NCBI GenBank assembly: GCA_910588365.1
Contig: CAJUQS010000040.1
Coordinates: 1 to 17,615 of the forward strand
Direction: 5' to 3'
DNA from: an uncultured Oscillospiraceae bacterium
GTDB taxonomy: Bacteria; Bacillota; Clostridia; Oscillospirales; Oscillospiraceae
Length of the DNA: 17,615 nt
Within the stretch, counting starts at the first letter, position 1. Each line of letters begins with the position of its first letter. The position numbers and the translations under genes are program-made. The notes under the pieces were generated by a model that saw only the letters and a list, made by a program, of their open reading frames with translations, was not told the DNA's origin and searched no databases. Of the stretch, positions 1-6,661 are shown in pieces.

Positions 1-336
1 CAGGTCTCCCCGCAGGGCCAGCATGTGGTTGATGCCGTGACTCAGGTAGTTCTGGAGCTGCTCCTTGATGCCCTCGCGGGTGTTGCCGATGCAGGTGAAG
101 TGGGTGACGGGGGTGCACTTGCCGTCCTTCTGGATCTTGTCGAGAACCTCCAGGTTCTTGCCCACGTTGGTGCCGCCCGCGCCGTAGGTGCAAGAGATGT
201 AGTCGGGATTCAGGGTGTACAGCTGCTCCAGCACGCCGCCGGCGCCGCACAGCTTCTCCATGCCCACGTCCGTCTTGGGGGGGAACACTTCAAAGGAAAA
301 TGCGGATCTCTCTTCAAAAATGTCGGCTACGCTCAT
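1..336 (-). CDS. metF: 5,10-methylenetetrahydrofolate reductase MetF (N-terminal part; gene runs off the left edge)
   Basis: Catalyses reduction of methylene-THF to methyl-THF, the methyl donor for methionine synthesis or, in acetogens, for the methyl branch of the Wood-Ljungdahl pathway. Only the first 112 residues are present. The start region holds the family motif FEVFPPK (residues 15-21, with the expected active-site Glu16), then YGAGGT, THFTCIGN and, at the window edge, ALRGDL, whose Asp matches the active-site Asp of E. coli MetF. The ATG at 336-334 is chosen because GGAGG lies 8 bases upstream; an out-of-frame ATG overlaps that site. It is last in the visible part of a minus-strand operon behind two metal-handling genes. 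A small hairpin (373-385) lies in the 69-base gap before it. Family assignment is firm; a role in acetogenesis is inferred from the neighbours only. Confidence 0.95.
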   Translation of the reverse strand, partial: MSVADIFEERSAFSFEVFPPKTDVGMEKLCGAGGVLEQLYTLNPDYISCTYGAGGTNVGKNLEVLDKIQKDGKCTPVTHFTCIGNTREGIKEQLQNYLSHGINHMLALRGDL

Positions 337-405
337 GATGATAGTCCTCCATAATAAAAAATAATATGTTCAGCGGCTCCGCCGCATGGGGCAACAGGTT
401 CTTAA

Positions 406-627
406 TCAAATGGGCGTGAACGAGTAGCGCTTGAGGAGCCCGGCGGTGTTGGTGTGGTAGACCACCGCGCCGTCCGAGAGCTCCTCCCGCTCGATCTCCG
501 CCCGGGGCTCCAGGGCGCGGATGTAGGCGTCCGTGTCCTCCACGGACACCTCCTGGAAATCCACGTCCCGCATCTGGTTGTTGCTGCACTGGTTGAAAAT
601 CTCACAGCAGAGCTCGTACTCTCTCAT
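406..627 (-). CDS. Conserved-looking small protein of unknown function, 73 aa
   Basis: I do not recognise this family. The product is 73 residues, starts MREYELCCEIFNQC and is acidic in the middle, with three cysteines within the first 14 residues (Cys7, Cys8, Cys14) and no membrane segment or signal peptide. It starts 7 bases after the stop of the CooT-like gene, and its ribosome binding site (GGAGTGA) lies across that gene's final codons, so the two are probably translationally coupled. Overlapping frames give no better candidate, and the spacing supports this one. The clustered cysteines and the nickel-gene context could mean a metal-related role, but nothing in the sequence proves it. That the gene is real is more certain than any function. 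Confidence 0.75.
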   Translation of the reverse strand: MREYELCCEIFNQCSNNQMRDVDFQEVSVEDTDAYIRALEPRAEIEREELSDGAVVYHTNTAGLLKRYSFTPI

Positions 628-633
628 ATCAAA

Positions 634-822
634 TCACTCCGCCGCCACCAACACCGTTCCGGCGGTCAGATCAGCGCTTAAAAAGCGGCCGGTAATGGTG
701 GTGCGCTGGCCCATCACGTCCACGAAGGTCAGCTTGTCTCCGTCGACGTCGATGTTGGCGACAAATTTGCACAGGATGTTGTCGTCCTGCTTCTCGTTCT
801 TATAGACAGTGGAAAGGCACAT
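634..822 (-). CDS. cooT: CooT-like small nickel-binding protein
   Basis: A 62-residue protein starting MCLSTVYKN, the signature of the CooT family. In Rhodospirillum rubrum CooT takes part in nickel delivery to CO dehydrogenase, and Cys2 binds Ni(II) at the dimer interface; Cys2 is present here. The rest alternates short hydrophobic strands with turns (FVANIDVDGDKLTFVDV, then TITGRFLSADL), fitting the small all-beta fold of the family, and the length is typical. It has GGAG 9 bases before the ATG, 18 bases after the upstream His-rich gene, and a 6-base gap to the next gene. Family members also occur in genomes without cooS, so nickel insertion into CODH is likely but not shown. No cooS or acs gene is in the window. 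Confidence 0.85.
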   Translation of the reverse strand: MCLSTVYKNEKQDDNILCKFVANIDVDGDKLTFVDVMGQRTTITGRFLSADLTAGTVLVAAE

Positions 823-840
823 GGGAAAACGCTCCTTGCA

Positions 841-1146
841 TCAGTTTTTGTTCTGCCCCTTCAGCAGCTCCAGGGCGGCGGAGAGGTACCCGTTGGCCTG
901 GTCGAAGGACTCCACGGCGTGGAGCAGCTGGTGGCGGGCCTCGCCGTCGAACTGGGCGGCGATGTCGCTGAGCTCCCCGGCGTGGTGGATGTTGTGATCC
1001 AGCATATACTGAAGGACCGCCAGGGCCTGGGCCCCGTCATGGGTGTGGCTGTTGGGGTGCTCGTGACTGTGCTCGTGGGTGTGGGGATGGGAATGGGTAT
1101 GCGCGCCGCTGTGGGCATGCTCGTGGTCGTGGTCAAAATGCTCCAT
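841..1146 (-). CDS. Histidine-rich metal-binding protein, 101 aa
   Basis: First gene of the operon. The N-terminal 36 residues hold 15 histidines in H-x-H spacing mixed with Asp, Glu, Ser and Thr, a typical nickel/zinc/cobalt-binding tail as in CooJ, HypB or SlyD. Residues 39-101 form a predicted helical domain with a second conserved-looking histidine cluster (DHNIHH, residues 50-55, and His72, His76). There is no signal peptide, so it should be cytosolic. The ATG at 1146 is preferred over an upstream in-frame ATG (1173) because GGAGG sits 6 bases ahead of it and the upstream one has no such site. A CooJ-like store or chaperone feeding nickel to a CODH/ACS-type enzyme is the likeliest role, judged from CooT next door; the metal itself is inferred. 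Confidence 0.85.
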   Translation of the reverse strand: MEHFDHDHEHAHSGAHTHSHPHTHEHSHEHPNSHTHDGAQALAVLQYMLDHNIHHAGELSDIAAQFDGEARHQLLHAVESFDQANGYLSAALELLKGQNKN

Positions 1147-1187
1147 AATCTGCCTCCGATAAAATTGACACAATTTTAACTAATTAC

Positions 1188-1216
1188 ACTATACCGCAAA
1201 ATTGCTTTCTTTGCAA
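1188..1216 (-). promoter_or_regulatory. Promoter for the His-rich/cooT/metF operon
   Basis: Read on the minus strand: -35 TTGCAA (1216-1211), a 17-base spacer and -10 TATAGT (1193-1188). The ribosome binding site of the first gene lies about 30 bases downstream. The -10 box matches the consensus at 5 of 6 positions and the -35 at 4 of 6. It diverges from the cstA promoter. Confidence 0.6.
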
Positions 1217-1299
1217 GGCGTAGAAGAAGAATAATTGACGAAAATTTTTTTCATTCTTTGTGGAAACAGACAGATGCGCAAAAAGAGGCGAAAAAATAC

Positions 1300-1328
1300 T
1301 GGACATTTTGTACAGGCGGTGCTATACT
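1300..1328 (+). promoter_or_regulatory. Promoter for cstA
   Basis: -35 TGGACA (1300-1305), a 17-base spacer ending in the extended -10 dinucleotide TG at 1320-1321, and -10 TATACT (1323-1328). Both boxes match the sigma-A consensus at 5 of 6 positions. Predicted transcription starts near 1335, leaving a leader of about 80 bases that holds the hairpin at 1348-1384. Confidence 0.65.
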
Positions 1329-1347
1329 GATGCCAAATCAGCCGGGA

Positions 1348-1384
1348 CATTTTTGGCGTAAATTCGTTATTTACAACAAAAATG
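1348..1384 (+). promoter_or_regulatory. Hairpin in the cstA leader
   Basis: Outer arms CATTTTT (1348-1354) and AAAAATG (1378-1384) enclose a 3x3 internal loop and inner arms GTAAAT (1358-1363) and ATTTAC (1369-1374) around a TCGTT loop. Both stems are perfect. It lies between the predicted start point and the AGGAGG at 1401-1406. It could be an operator read as DNA or an RNA leader structure; no U-run follows, so it is not a terminator. Confidence 0.45.
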
Positions 1385-1413
1385 CCGGGCTATTTGTGTG
1401 AGGAGGCATTTTA

Positions 1414-2895
1414 ATGATTAGTTTCATCATCTGTCTCGCGCTCTTAATCGGGGGCTACTTTGCCTATGGCAAAGTGGTGGAGAACACCTTCGCTCCCGAT
1501 GACCGTGAGACGCCCGCCGTCAAAATCAACGACGGGGTGGATTACGTGGTCCTGCCCCAGTGGAAGCTGTTTCTGGTCCAGCTTCTGAACATCGCGGGAC
1601 TGGGTCCCATCTTCGGCGCGCTCCAGGGCGCTCTGTGGGGACCCATCGTCTTTTTGTGGATCACCTTCGGCACCCTGCTGGCCGGCGGCGTCCACGACTT
1701 CTTCTCCGGCATGATGAGCGAGCGCAACAACGGCGAGTCCATCTCCGAGATCGCCGGCATCTACCTGGGCGGCGTGATGAAGAACGTCATGCGCGTGTTC
1801 AGCGTGGTGCTGCTGGTGATGGTGGGCACGGTGTTCGCCGTGGGTCCCGCGGGCCTGATTGTCACTCTGTTCAAGAATAACGGCACGGAGGGCATCCTGG
1901 CCACCACCCTGTTCTGGCTGATTATCATTCTGGTCTACTATTTTATCGCCACCTTCCTCTCCATTGACAAGATCATCGGCAAGGTCTACCCCATCTTCGG
2001 CATCTGCCTGATTGTCATGGCGGTGGGCGTGGCCATCGGCATCTTCGTCAACCCCGACTACACCATCCCCGAGATCTGGGCCAACTTCGGCAGTATGCAC
2101 CCCAAGGGGACGCCCATCTGGTCGTTCATGTTCATCACCGTGGCCTGCGGCGCCATCTCCGGCTTCCACGCCACCCAGTCCCCCCTCATGGCCCGCTGCC
2201 TGAAGAGCGAGCGCCAGGGCCGGTTCGTATTCTACGGCGCCATGGTCTGCGAGGGCGTCATCGCCCTGATCTGGGCCGCCGCCGGCTGCGCCCTGTATGA
2301 GGTTTCCGGCGGCCTGAACACCGGGCTACAGGACGTTCTGGCCAACGGCCAGTCCGCCGCCATCTACGACGTGTGTGCCAAGACCATGGGCGGCATCGGC
2401 ATCGCCCTGGCCATGCTGGGCGTCATCGCCTGCCCCATCACCTCCGGCGACACCGCCTTCCGTTCCGCCCGGCTGGTGCTGGCCGACTGGCTGAAGATGG
2501 ACCAGGGCAGCTACAAAAACCGCCTGATTCTCTGCATCCCCGTGCTGGGCGTGGGCGCCGTGCTGGGCATCGGCAACGCCTTGGGCTTCATCGACTACAC
2601 CATTATCTGGCGCTACTTCAGCTGGACCAACCAGACCCTGGCCATGATTGTGCTGTGGGCCGCGTCCATGTACCTCTTCTACGACAAGAAGAACTACTGG
2701 ATCACCGCCGTACCGGCCACCTTCATGAGCGCCGTGTCCGCCACCTACTTTGTGGCCGCGCCCGAGTGCCTGAACCTGAGCACTGCCGTTGCCTACCCTG
2801 TGGGCGTCATCGCGGCCGCCCTGTTTTTGGGGATCTTCCTCTACTCCATCAAGAAGCGGAACGTCCGTCCCCAGTATGATACCCTGAAAAAGTAA
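1414..2895 (+). CDS. cstA: CstA-family membrane transporter (pyruvate/peptide)
   Basis: A 493-residue multi-spanning inner-membrane protein of the CstA/BtsT family. E. coli members take up pyruvate and have been linked to peptide use. Family signatures are clear: GYFAYG near the N terminus (14-19), GVDYVVLPQWKLF (41-53), AGLGPIFGALQGALWGP (61-77), HDFFSGMMSERNNGES (94-109) and GFHATQSPLMARC (250-262). More than ten hydrophobic segments follow one another. It lacks the long C-terminal extension of the roughly 700-residue E. coli proteins and belongs to the shorter form common in Firmicutes. AGGAGG (1401-1406) lies 8 bases before the ATG. It is monocistronic, with its own promoter and a repeat element downstream. 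Family is firm; the substrate is inferred. Confidence 0.93.
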   Translation: MISFIICLALLIGGYFAYGKVVENTFAPDDRETPAVKINDGVDYVVLPQWKLFLVQLLNIAGLGPIFGALQGALWGPIVFLWITFGTLLAGGVHDFFSGMMSERNNGESISEIAGIYLGGVMKNVMRVFSVVLLVMVGTVFAVGPAGLIVTLFKNNGTEGILATTLFWLIIILVYYFIATFLSIDKIIGKVYPIFGICLIVMAVGVAIGIFVNPDYTIPEIWANFGSMHPKGTPIWSFMFITVACGAISGFHATQSPLMARCLKSERQGRFVFYGAMVCEGVIALIWAAAGCALYEVSGGLNTGLQDVLANGQSAAIYDVCAKTMGGIGIALAMLGVIACPITSGDTAFRSARLVLADWLKMDQGSYKNRLILCIPVLGVGAVLGIGNALGFIDYTIIWRYFSWTNQTLAMIVLWAASMYLFYDKKNYWITAVPATFMSAVSATYFVAAPECLNLSTAVAYPVGVIAAALFLGIFLYSIKKRNVRPQYDTLKK

Positions 2896-2908
2896 ATTCA
2901 TCCAAAGC

Positions 2909-3300
2909 GGCATACATACTTTTTTCTTGAAACCACTCGCCGCCTTCGGCGGCTTGGGCTGCAAGTGTCCGCTGTGCGGCCACTGCACGGAAAAAAGTAT
3001 CAAAAAAGAACTTTACTGGCACTGCGGCGGTCCTATTGCCGGATGGTATGGAGCCCCTGGGTGCCCAGGGCGGGAAACTGCGTTTCCCGCGGGTATTCCC
3101 GGGTTCTGCACTAGCTGCGGCGCACCCGCGCCGCTGGGGGCCCGTCTACCGAAATGCAACGATAGACGGGCCCTTTAGCGCGGCGGATGCCGTGCGGCCG
3201 AACAGAACCCCAAAGGATACCAAGCAAAACGCGGTTTTGCCGCAAAAAGTTTTTCTTTTTGATACTTTTTATTTGTTCAGAAAGAAAAAGTATGTATGCC
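2909..3300. repeat. MITE-like inverted-repeat element between cstA and the next gene (repeat locus 1)
   Basis: This fills most of the 424-base gap after cstA. Its ends are inverted: GGCATACATACTTTTT at 2909 and its reverse complement ending at 3300. The right arm (3221-3300) has hairpin II (GCAAAAC 3224-3230 / GTTTTGC 3234-3240) and hairpin I (ATACTTTTT 3262-3270 / AAAAAGTAT 3285-3293), and it aligns along its length with the right arm of the 16109-16280 element. In the left arm the hairpin I arms (2916-2926 and 2990-3000) are split by about 63 bases of GC-rich sequence. The core (3014-3220) holds perfect GC hairpins at 3070-3090 and 3138-3173. No transposase or credible gene is inside. It ends 8 bases before the ribosome binding site of the next gene. 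Confidence 0.75.
3138..3176 (+). terminator. Possible terminator inside repeat locus 1
   Basis: Perfect 11-base arms GGGCCCGTCTA (3138-3148) and TAGACGGGCCC (3163-3173) with a 14-base loop and only three T after the stem. It may end cstA transcription. The short T-run makes this uncertain, and it could simply be part of the repeat core. Confidence 0.4.
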
Positions 3301-3319
3301 CTTTTTACGGAGGCACCCT

Positions 3320-4327
3320 ATGATCTTCAAACCCAGACAGCTGAGCCGGGAGGGGCTGGCTCCGGAGGAGCTGGCTGCGGACAAGCGCGGCTGCAAAAAA
3401 TTCGGCCCCTGCGGCGTGGGGCGGCGGGCCCTCTACCTCAACAGCTTCTACATCGACCGCTGCTACTACGTCTCCCTCTCCTCGGTCCAGCGGGCCTTCA
3501 AGCGGGTGGCCATGAGCCGGGGCGGCTTCACCGGCAAGGGGCTGTTCGCCTCCATCCCGTATCTGGTGGTGGAGTACGACAGCGGACAGACCAAGCAGTG
3601 CAACTTCAGGCGTGAGGAGGACGTGGACGCGCTGCTCTCCTGCCTGGGCGCGCGCTGTCCGGACATCCGCCTCCACAGCGTCCAGGCGGAGTTCCGTCTG
3701 GCGGAGAAGGCCCGCCGGGAGGAGGCCCGCTACCTCAAAGAGCTCACCCCCAGGGCCCAGGCCGCCCGGGAGGAGCTGGAACGGGCGAAGGAGACGCTGA
3801 ACCGGCGGCCGGAGCTGGCGGAGCGCCTGTCCCGGGCCGCCCGGGCCAAGCGCAGCAACGACCAGTCCAAGCCCGCCTACCGCTGGGTGGCGCTGACCAT
3901 CGTCCTGGCCGGAGCGGCCGCTTTGGCCTACGGGATCTGGAACGCGGTGCGCGGGGATACCACGGGGCTTTACTTCGCCCTGTTCGGTCTGGCGGCCATG
4001 TTCTTCTTCTCCAGCGCCCAGGTGCTCCCCACCGCGCGGAACAACCGGCGGGCCATCGCCCGGGAGTGGGAGGAGGCCAGGGAGGCCATGCGGGACTTCA
4101 TCGGGGACAGAGGGGACTTCCCGGTCCCCTACTGGTACGCCCATCCCGTTGTGCTCCAGCGGATGATCCGCGCCGTCCGGGAGGGCAGGGCCCAGAGCGC
4201 GGCCTCCGCCCTGGATGTCGTGAAGGCGGATCTGAAGGCCCTCAACGCCACCGTCCAGGTGGAGCAGGAGGAGTACGACGAGGTGGTCCAGATCAAGCCC
4301 CTGTTCCTGCTGTGCGGCTACCAGTAG
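3320..4327 (+). CDS. Membrane protein of unknown function with coiled coil, 335 aa
   Basis: No family recognised. The N-terminal part (about 1-120) is a soluble domain with five cysteines near conserved-looking aromatic and basic residues (Cys25, Cys31, Cys48, Cys94, Cys108) and a beta-rich stretch, FASIPYLVVEYDSGQTKQCNF, slightly reminiscent of a PH/GRAM-like domain. A charged helical region follows (about 122-180, rich in Glu, Arg and Ala; coiled coil likely), then two membrane segments (about 189-208 and 215-235), then a C-terminal helical domain (about 240-335). The ATG at 3320 is used because GGAGG (3309-3313) lies 6 bases ahead; an in-frame ATG at 3296 lies inside the repeat. It stands alone between a repeat element and a strong terminator. 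Membrane location is likely; function unknown. Confidence 0.8.
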   Translation: MIFKPRQLSREGLAPEELAADKRGCKKFGPCGVGRRALYLNSFYIDRCYYVSLSSVQRAFKRVAMSRGGFTGKGLFASIPYLVVEYDSGQTKQCNFRREEDVDALLSCLGARCPDIRLHSVQAEFRLAEKARREEARYLKELTPRAQAAREELERAKETLNRRPELAERLSRAARAKRSNDQSKPAYRWVALTIVLAGAAALAYGIWNAVRGDTTGLYFALFGLAAMFFFSSAQVLPTARNNRRAIAREWEEAREAMRDFIGDRGDFPVPYWYAHPVVLQRMIRAVREGRAQSAASALDVVKADLKALNATVQVEQEEYDEVVQIKPLFLLCGYQ

Positions 4328-4348
4328 CGCGAAATCAGTGCATTCTAC

Positions 4349-4378
4349 AAAAAACCGGCGCAAGAAGCCGGTTTTTTT
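4349..4378 (+). terminator. Rho-independent terminator
   Basis: Arms AAAAAACCGGC (4349-4359) and GCCGGTTTTTT (4367-4377) around a 7-base loop, ending in a run of seven T. It lies 22 bases after the stop of the orphan membrane protein and isolates it from asnB. The next 147 bases (4379-4525) hold no gene I can support. Confidence 0.9.
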
Positions 4379-4525
4379 GTGCCCGCCGTGCCCTAACCGC
4401 GAGGCGGGTTCAAATCCCTCGCTTGTTGTCCGCTCTTTGCGCACAGGAAGGGCGGCCTGCGCCCCGCCGCGGGCGGATCCCTCCGGGAGCTTATAAATAT
4501 TCAGCGCGGTTGGAAAAATTTTTAC

Positions 4526-4554
4526 TTGACAAAAAGCGCCTCCGGGAGTAAACT
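4526..4554 (+). promoter_or_regulatory. Promoter for the T-box leader and asnB
   Basis: A perfect -35 TTGACA (4526-4531), a 17-base spacer and -10 TAAACT (4549-4554, 4 of 6 matches). Predicted start near 4561, which places the full T-box leader on the transcript. Confidence 0.7.
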
Positions 4555-4560
4555 ACGCCC

Positions 4561-4858
4561 ATATTTCAAAAGGCAAACGGCGTTGATGGAGAAAAGTAGC
4601 CTGGCAGGATGCCCACAGCGAGCGGGGGAGAGTGGGAACCCCGCGGCGGAATCCCGGCGAAGAACACTCCGTAGCCTCAACCTGAACGGGAGCCCCCTGC
4701 CGGGCGGCCCTACTAAGGGCGACGGGACAGCCCGTTACAGCTGACAGGCTTGTTAGAGCTGAAGAGGCCGCTTTGCGGCAAATTAGGTGGCACCACGGAT
4801 TCCGGCGATTCGTCCTAAAATTTATTTTAGTGACGCCGGCTGATCTGGAGGTGCTTTT
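4561..4858 (+). promoter_or_regulatory. T-box leader, asparagine-specific (AAC specifier)
   Basis: A tRNA-sensing leader of about 300 bases before asnB. In stem I, GGAG (4588-4591) pairs with CTCC (4667-4670), enclosing an AGTA motif (4595-4598) on the 5' side and the specifier AAC (4663-4665, codon for Asn) on the 3' side. The T-box core is TTAGG (4783-4787), bulge TGGCACC (4788-4794) and ACG (4795-4797), closing with CGT (4811-4813) and CCTAA (4814-4818) as antiterminator. TGGC would pair with a GCCA acceptor end, as expected for tRNA-Asn with discriminator G. The competing hairpin is 4811-4820 with 4825-4835. Uncharged tRNA-Asn should switch asnB on. No U-run follows the competing hairpin. 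The T-box call is firm; the mode of output is open. Confidence 0.92.
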
Positions 4859-4859
4859 T

Positions 4860-6443
4860 ATGTGCGCAATCATGGGTTATACCGGAACGGATATCCCCGT
4901 CACCCGGCTGGAGAAGGGCTTTGCCGCGGCCAGGAGCCGGGGGCCCGACGAGAGCCGGACCCTGGAAATGCCCACGGGTACGCTGCTGTTTCACCGCCTG
5001 TCCATCATGGGGGTCCACCCGGAGGGGATGCAGCCCTTCACCGCCCCCGACGGCAGCGCCGTGGCCTGCAACGGCGAGATCTACGGCTTCCGGAAGCTGA
5101 AGCGGGAGCTGGAGGGGCGGGGCTGGCGGTTTGCCAGCGGGTCCGACTGCGAGCTGCTGCTGCCCCTGTGGCGGGAGCGGGGGACGGAGATGTTCGCCGG
5201 GCTGGACGCGGAGTTCGCCCTCATCCTCTACGACGCGCCCTCGGACAGCTTCGTGGCCGCCCGGGACCCCATCGGCATCCGGCCCCTGTACTACGGTTAC
5301 AGCGCCTCCGGGCACATCCTCTTCGCCAGCGAGCCCCGGTGCCTGCTGGGGCTGGCTGGGAGCATCAAGCCCTTCCCCCCGGGGCACTACTACAAGGACG
5401 GCGAATTCGTCTGCTACCGGGACATCACCCGGGTGGACGAGGTCTGTACCGACGATCTGGAGACAGTGTGCCGGAACATCCGCGAGAAGCTGATTCTGGG
5501 CGTGGAGAAGCGGCTGGACGCCGACGTGCCGGTGGGGTTTCTCCTCTCCGGCGGCCTGGACAGCTCCCTGGTGTGCGCCATCGCTTCCAGGCTGCTGAAC
5601 CGGCCCATCGAGACCTACGCCGTGGGCATGTCCGCCGACGCCATCGACCTGAAGTACGCCCGGCAGGCGGCGGACCACATCGGCAGCAACCACCACGAGA
5701 TCCACATCACCGGGCGGGATGTCCTGGACGCGCTGGAGGAGGTCATCTACATCCTGGGCACCTACGACATCACCACCATCCGGGCCAGCATGGGCATGTA
5801 CCTGGTCTGCAGGGCCATCCATGAGCGCAGCGACATCCGGGTGCTGCTGACCGGGGAGATCAGCGATGAGCTGTTCGGCTACAAGTACACCGACTTCGCC
5901 CCCTCCCCGGCGGCCTTCCAGGCCGAGAGCGTCAAGCGGGTCCGGGAGCTGCACATGTACGATGTTCTGCGGGCGGACCGGTGCATCTCCGCCAACAGCC
6001 TGGAGGCCCGGGTGCCCTTCGGCGATCTGGACTTCGTCCAGTACGTCATGGCCGTGGACCCGGCCAAGAAGGTCAACGTCTACAACAAGGGGAAGTACCT
6101 CCTCCGCCATGCCTTTGAGGGGGACTGCCTGCCCCGGACCATCCTCCAGCGGGAGAAGGCCGCCTTCTCCGACGCGGTGGGCCACAGTCTGGCAGACGAT
6201 TTGAAGGCACACGCGGAGCGGATCTACGGCGAGGACTGGAAGGCCGCCGCGGAGAGGTATTCCTATCACGCCAGGCCCTTCACCAAGGAGTCCCTGCTCT
6301 ACCGGGAGATCTTTGAGAAGTACTACCCTGGTCAGGCGGAGATGGTGGCGGATTTCTGGATGCCCAACCGGGCGTGGGCGGGGTGCGATGTGGACGACCC
6401 CTCGGCGAGGGTATTGAGCAACTATGGCGCCTCCGGGGAGTAG
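4860..6443 (+). CDS. asnB: Asparagine synthetase, glutamine-hydrolysing
   Basis: Makes asparagine from aspartate, ATP and glutamine amide nitrogen. The product has 527 residues. The N-terminal class II glutaminase domain starts with Met-Cys, so Cys2 becomes the N-terminal nucleophile; it shows RGPDES (27-32), HRLSIMG (45-51), NGEIYG (71-76) and GSD (94-96). The synthetase domain carries the PP-loop SGGLDSS (230-236), GEISDELFGY (332-341) and EARVPFGD (382-389). The ATG at 4860 is required to expose Cys2 and has GGAGG (4847-4851) 8 bases ahead; an upstream in-frame ATG at 4773 lies inside the T-box. The Asn specifier agrees with the product. Glutamine synthetase follows 218 bases downstream on the same strand and would supply the amide donor. 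Confidence 0.96.
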   Translation: MCAIMGYTGTDIPVTRLEKGFAAARSRGPDESRTLEMPTGTLLFHRLSIMGVHPEGMQPFTAPDGSAVACNGEIYGFRKLKRELEGRGWRFASGSDCELLLPLWRERGTEMFAGLDAEFALILYDAPSDSFVAARDPIGIRPLYYGYSASGHILFASEPRCLLGLAGSIKPFPPGHYYKDGEFVCYRDITRVDEVCTDDLETVCRNIREKLILGVEKRLDADVPVGFLLSGGLDSSLVCAIASRLLNRPIETYAVGMSADAIDLKYARQAADHIGSNHHEIHITGRDVLDALEEVIYILGTYDITTIRASMGMYLVCRAIHERSDIRVLLTGEISDELFGYKYTDFAPSPAAFQAESVKRVRELHMYDVLRADRCISANSLEARVPFGDLDFVQYVMAVDPAKKVNVYNKGKYLLRHAFEGDCLPRTILQREKAAFSDAVGHSLADDLKAHAERIYGEDWKAAAERYSYHARPFTKESLLYREIFEKYYPGQAEMVADFWMPNRAWAGCDVDDPSARVLSNYGASGE

Positions 6444-6459
6444 ACGCCAGCGTCTTCTT

Positions 6460-6532
6460 GTGGGGGCTGCGCGCCCCCACGCCCCCGGTTACTTTTTGTC
6501 CGCACAAAAAGTACCAAGGCGGCACTTGTGCC
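6460..6532. repeat. Composite hairpin repeat after asnB (repeat locus 2)
   Basis: Starts 16 bases after the asnB stop. A perfect 8-base GC stem (6460-6467 with 6473-6480, loop TGCGC) is followed by the A/T hairpin GGTTACTTTTTGT (6487-6499) / ACAAAAAGTACC (6504-6515, one base short) and a small GGCA/TGCC hairpin (6521-6532). The order, loop sequence and distance from the stop match the locus at 17338-17426. The GC stem may end asnB transcripts, although no T-run follows it directly. Confidence 0.7.
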
Positions 6533-6620
6533 ACCGGGCCGGTCGTTCGGCTTCGCCGAATGGCGGCCCCGGGAGGGTCCGGGCTGCGCAGGCCCGGCCT
6601 GTCAAATAGAAACAACCCGC

Positions 6621-6637
6621 CCTGCGGCCCGCAGGGC
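6621..6637 (+). promoter_or_regulatory. GC hairpin just ahead of the glnN ribosome binding site
   Basis: CCCTGCG (6621-6627), loop GCC, CGCAGGG (6631-6637): a perfect 7-base stem ending about 10 bases before AAAGGAG. No convincing promoter was seen between asnB and glnN, so this may be an RNA processing or translation-control site on a shared transcript, or chance in GC-rich DNA. Confidence 0.35.
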
Positions 6638-6661
6638 CGCAGATAGAAAGGAGTCACAGCT

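Noticed and set aside
1165..1195. TTGACA with TATACC on the plus strand near 1165-1195
   Set aside because: The 19-base spacing is poor and it is far from cstA, which has a better promoter at 1300-1328; the same bases serve better as the minus-strand promoter.
1444..2169. 241-codon open frame opposite cstA
   Set aside because: Antisense to a clear transporter; the Asp/His/Gly-rich sequence is an artefact of the complementary hydrophobic codons.
2927..3178. 83-codon cysteine-containing frame in the gap after cstA
   Set aside because: It runs through the repeat's arms and hairpins, has no ribosome binding site, and its Cys pairs come from repeated GC stems.
4398..4420. tRNA-like T-arm (GGTTCAAATCC) after the terminator at 4349
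   Set aside because: No matching acceptor strand, D-arm or anticodon arm upstream, and the T-stem has a mismatch. At most a tRNA fragment.
4827..6269. 480-codon open frame opposite asnB
   Set aside because: Same reason: antisense shadow of a clear gene, low-complexity composition, no ribosome binding site.
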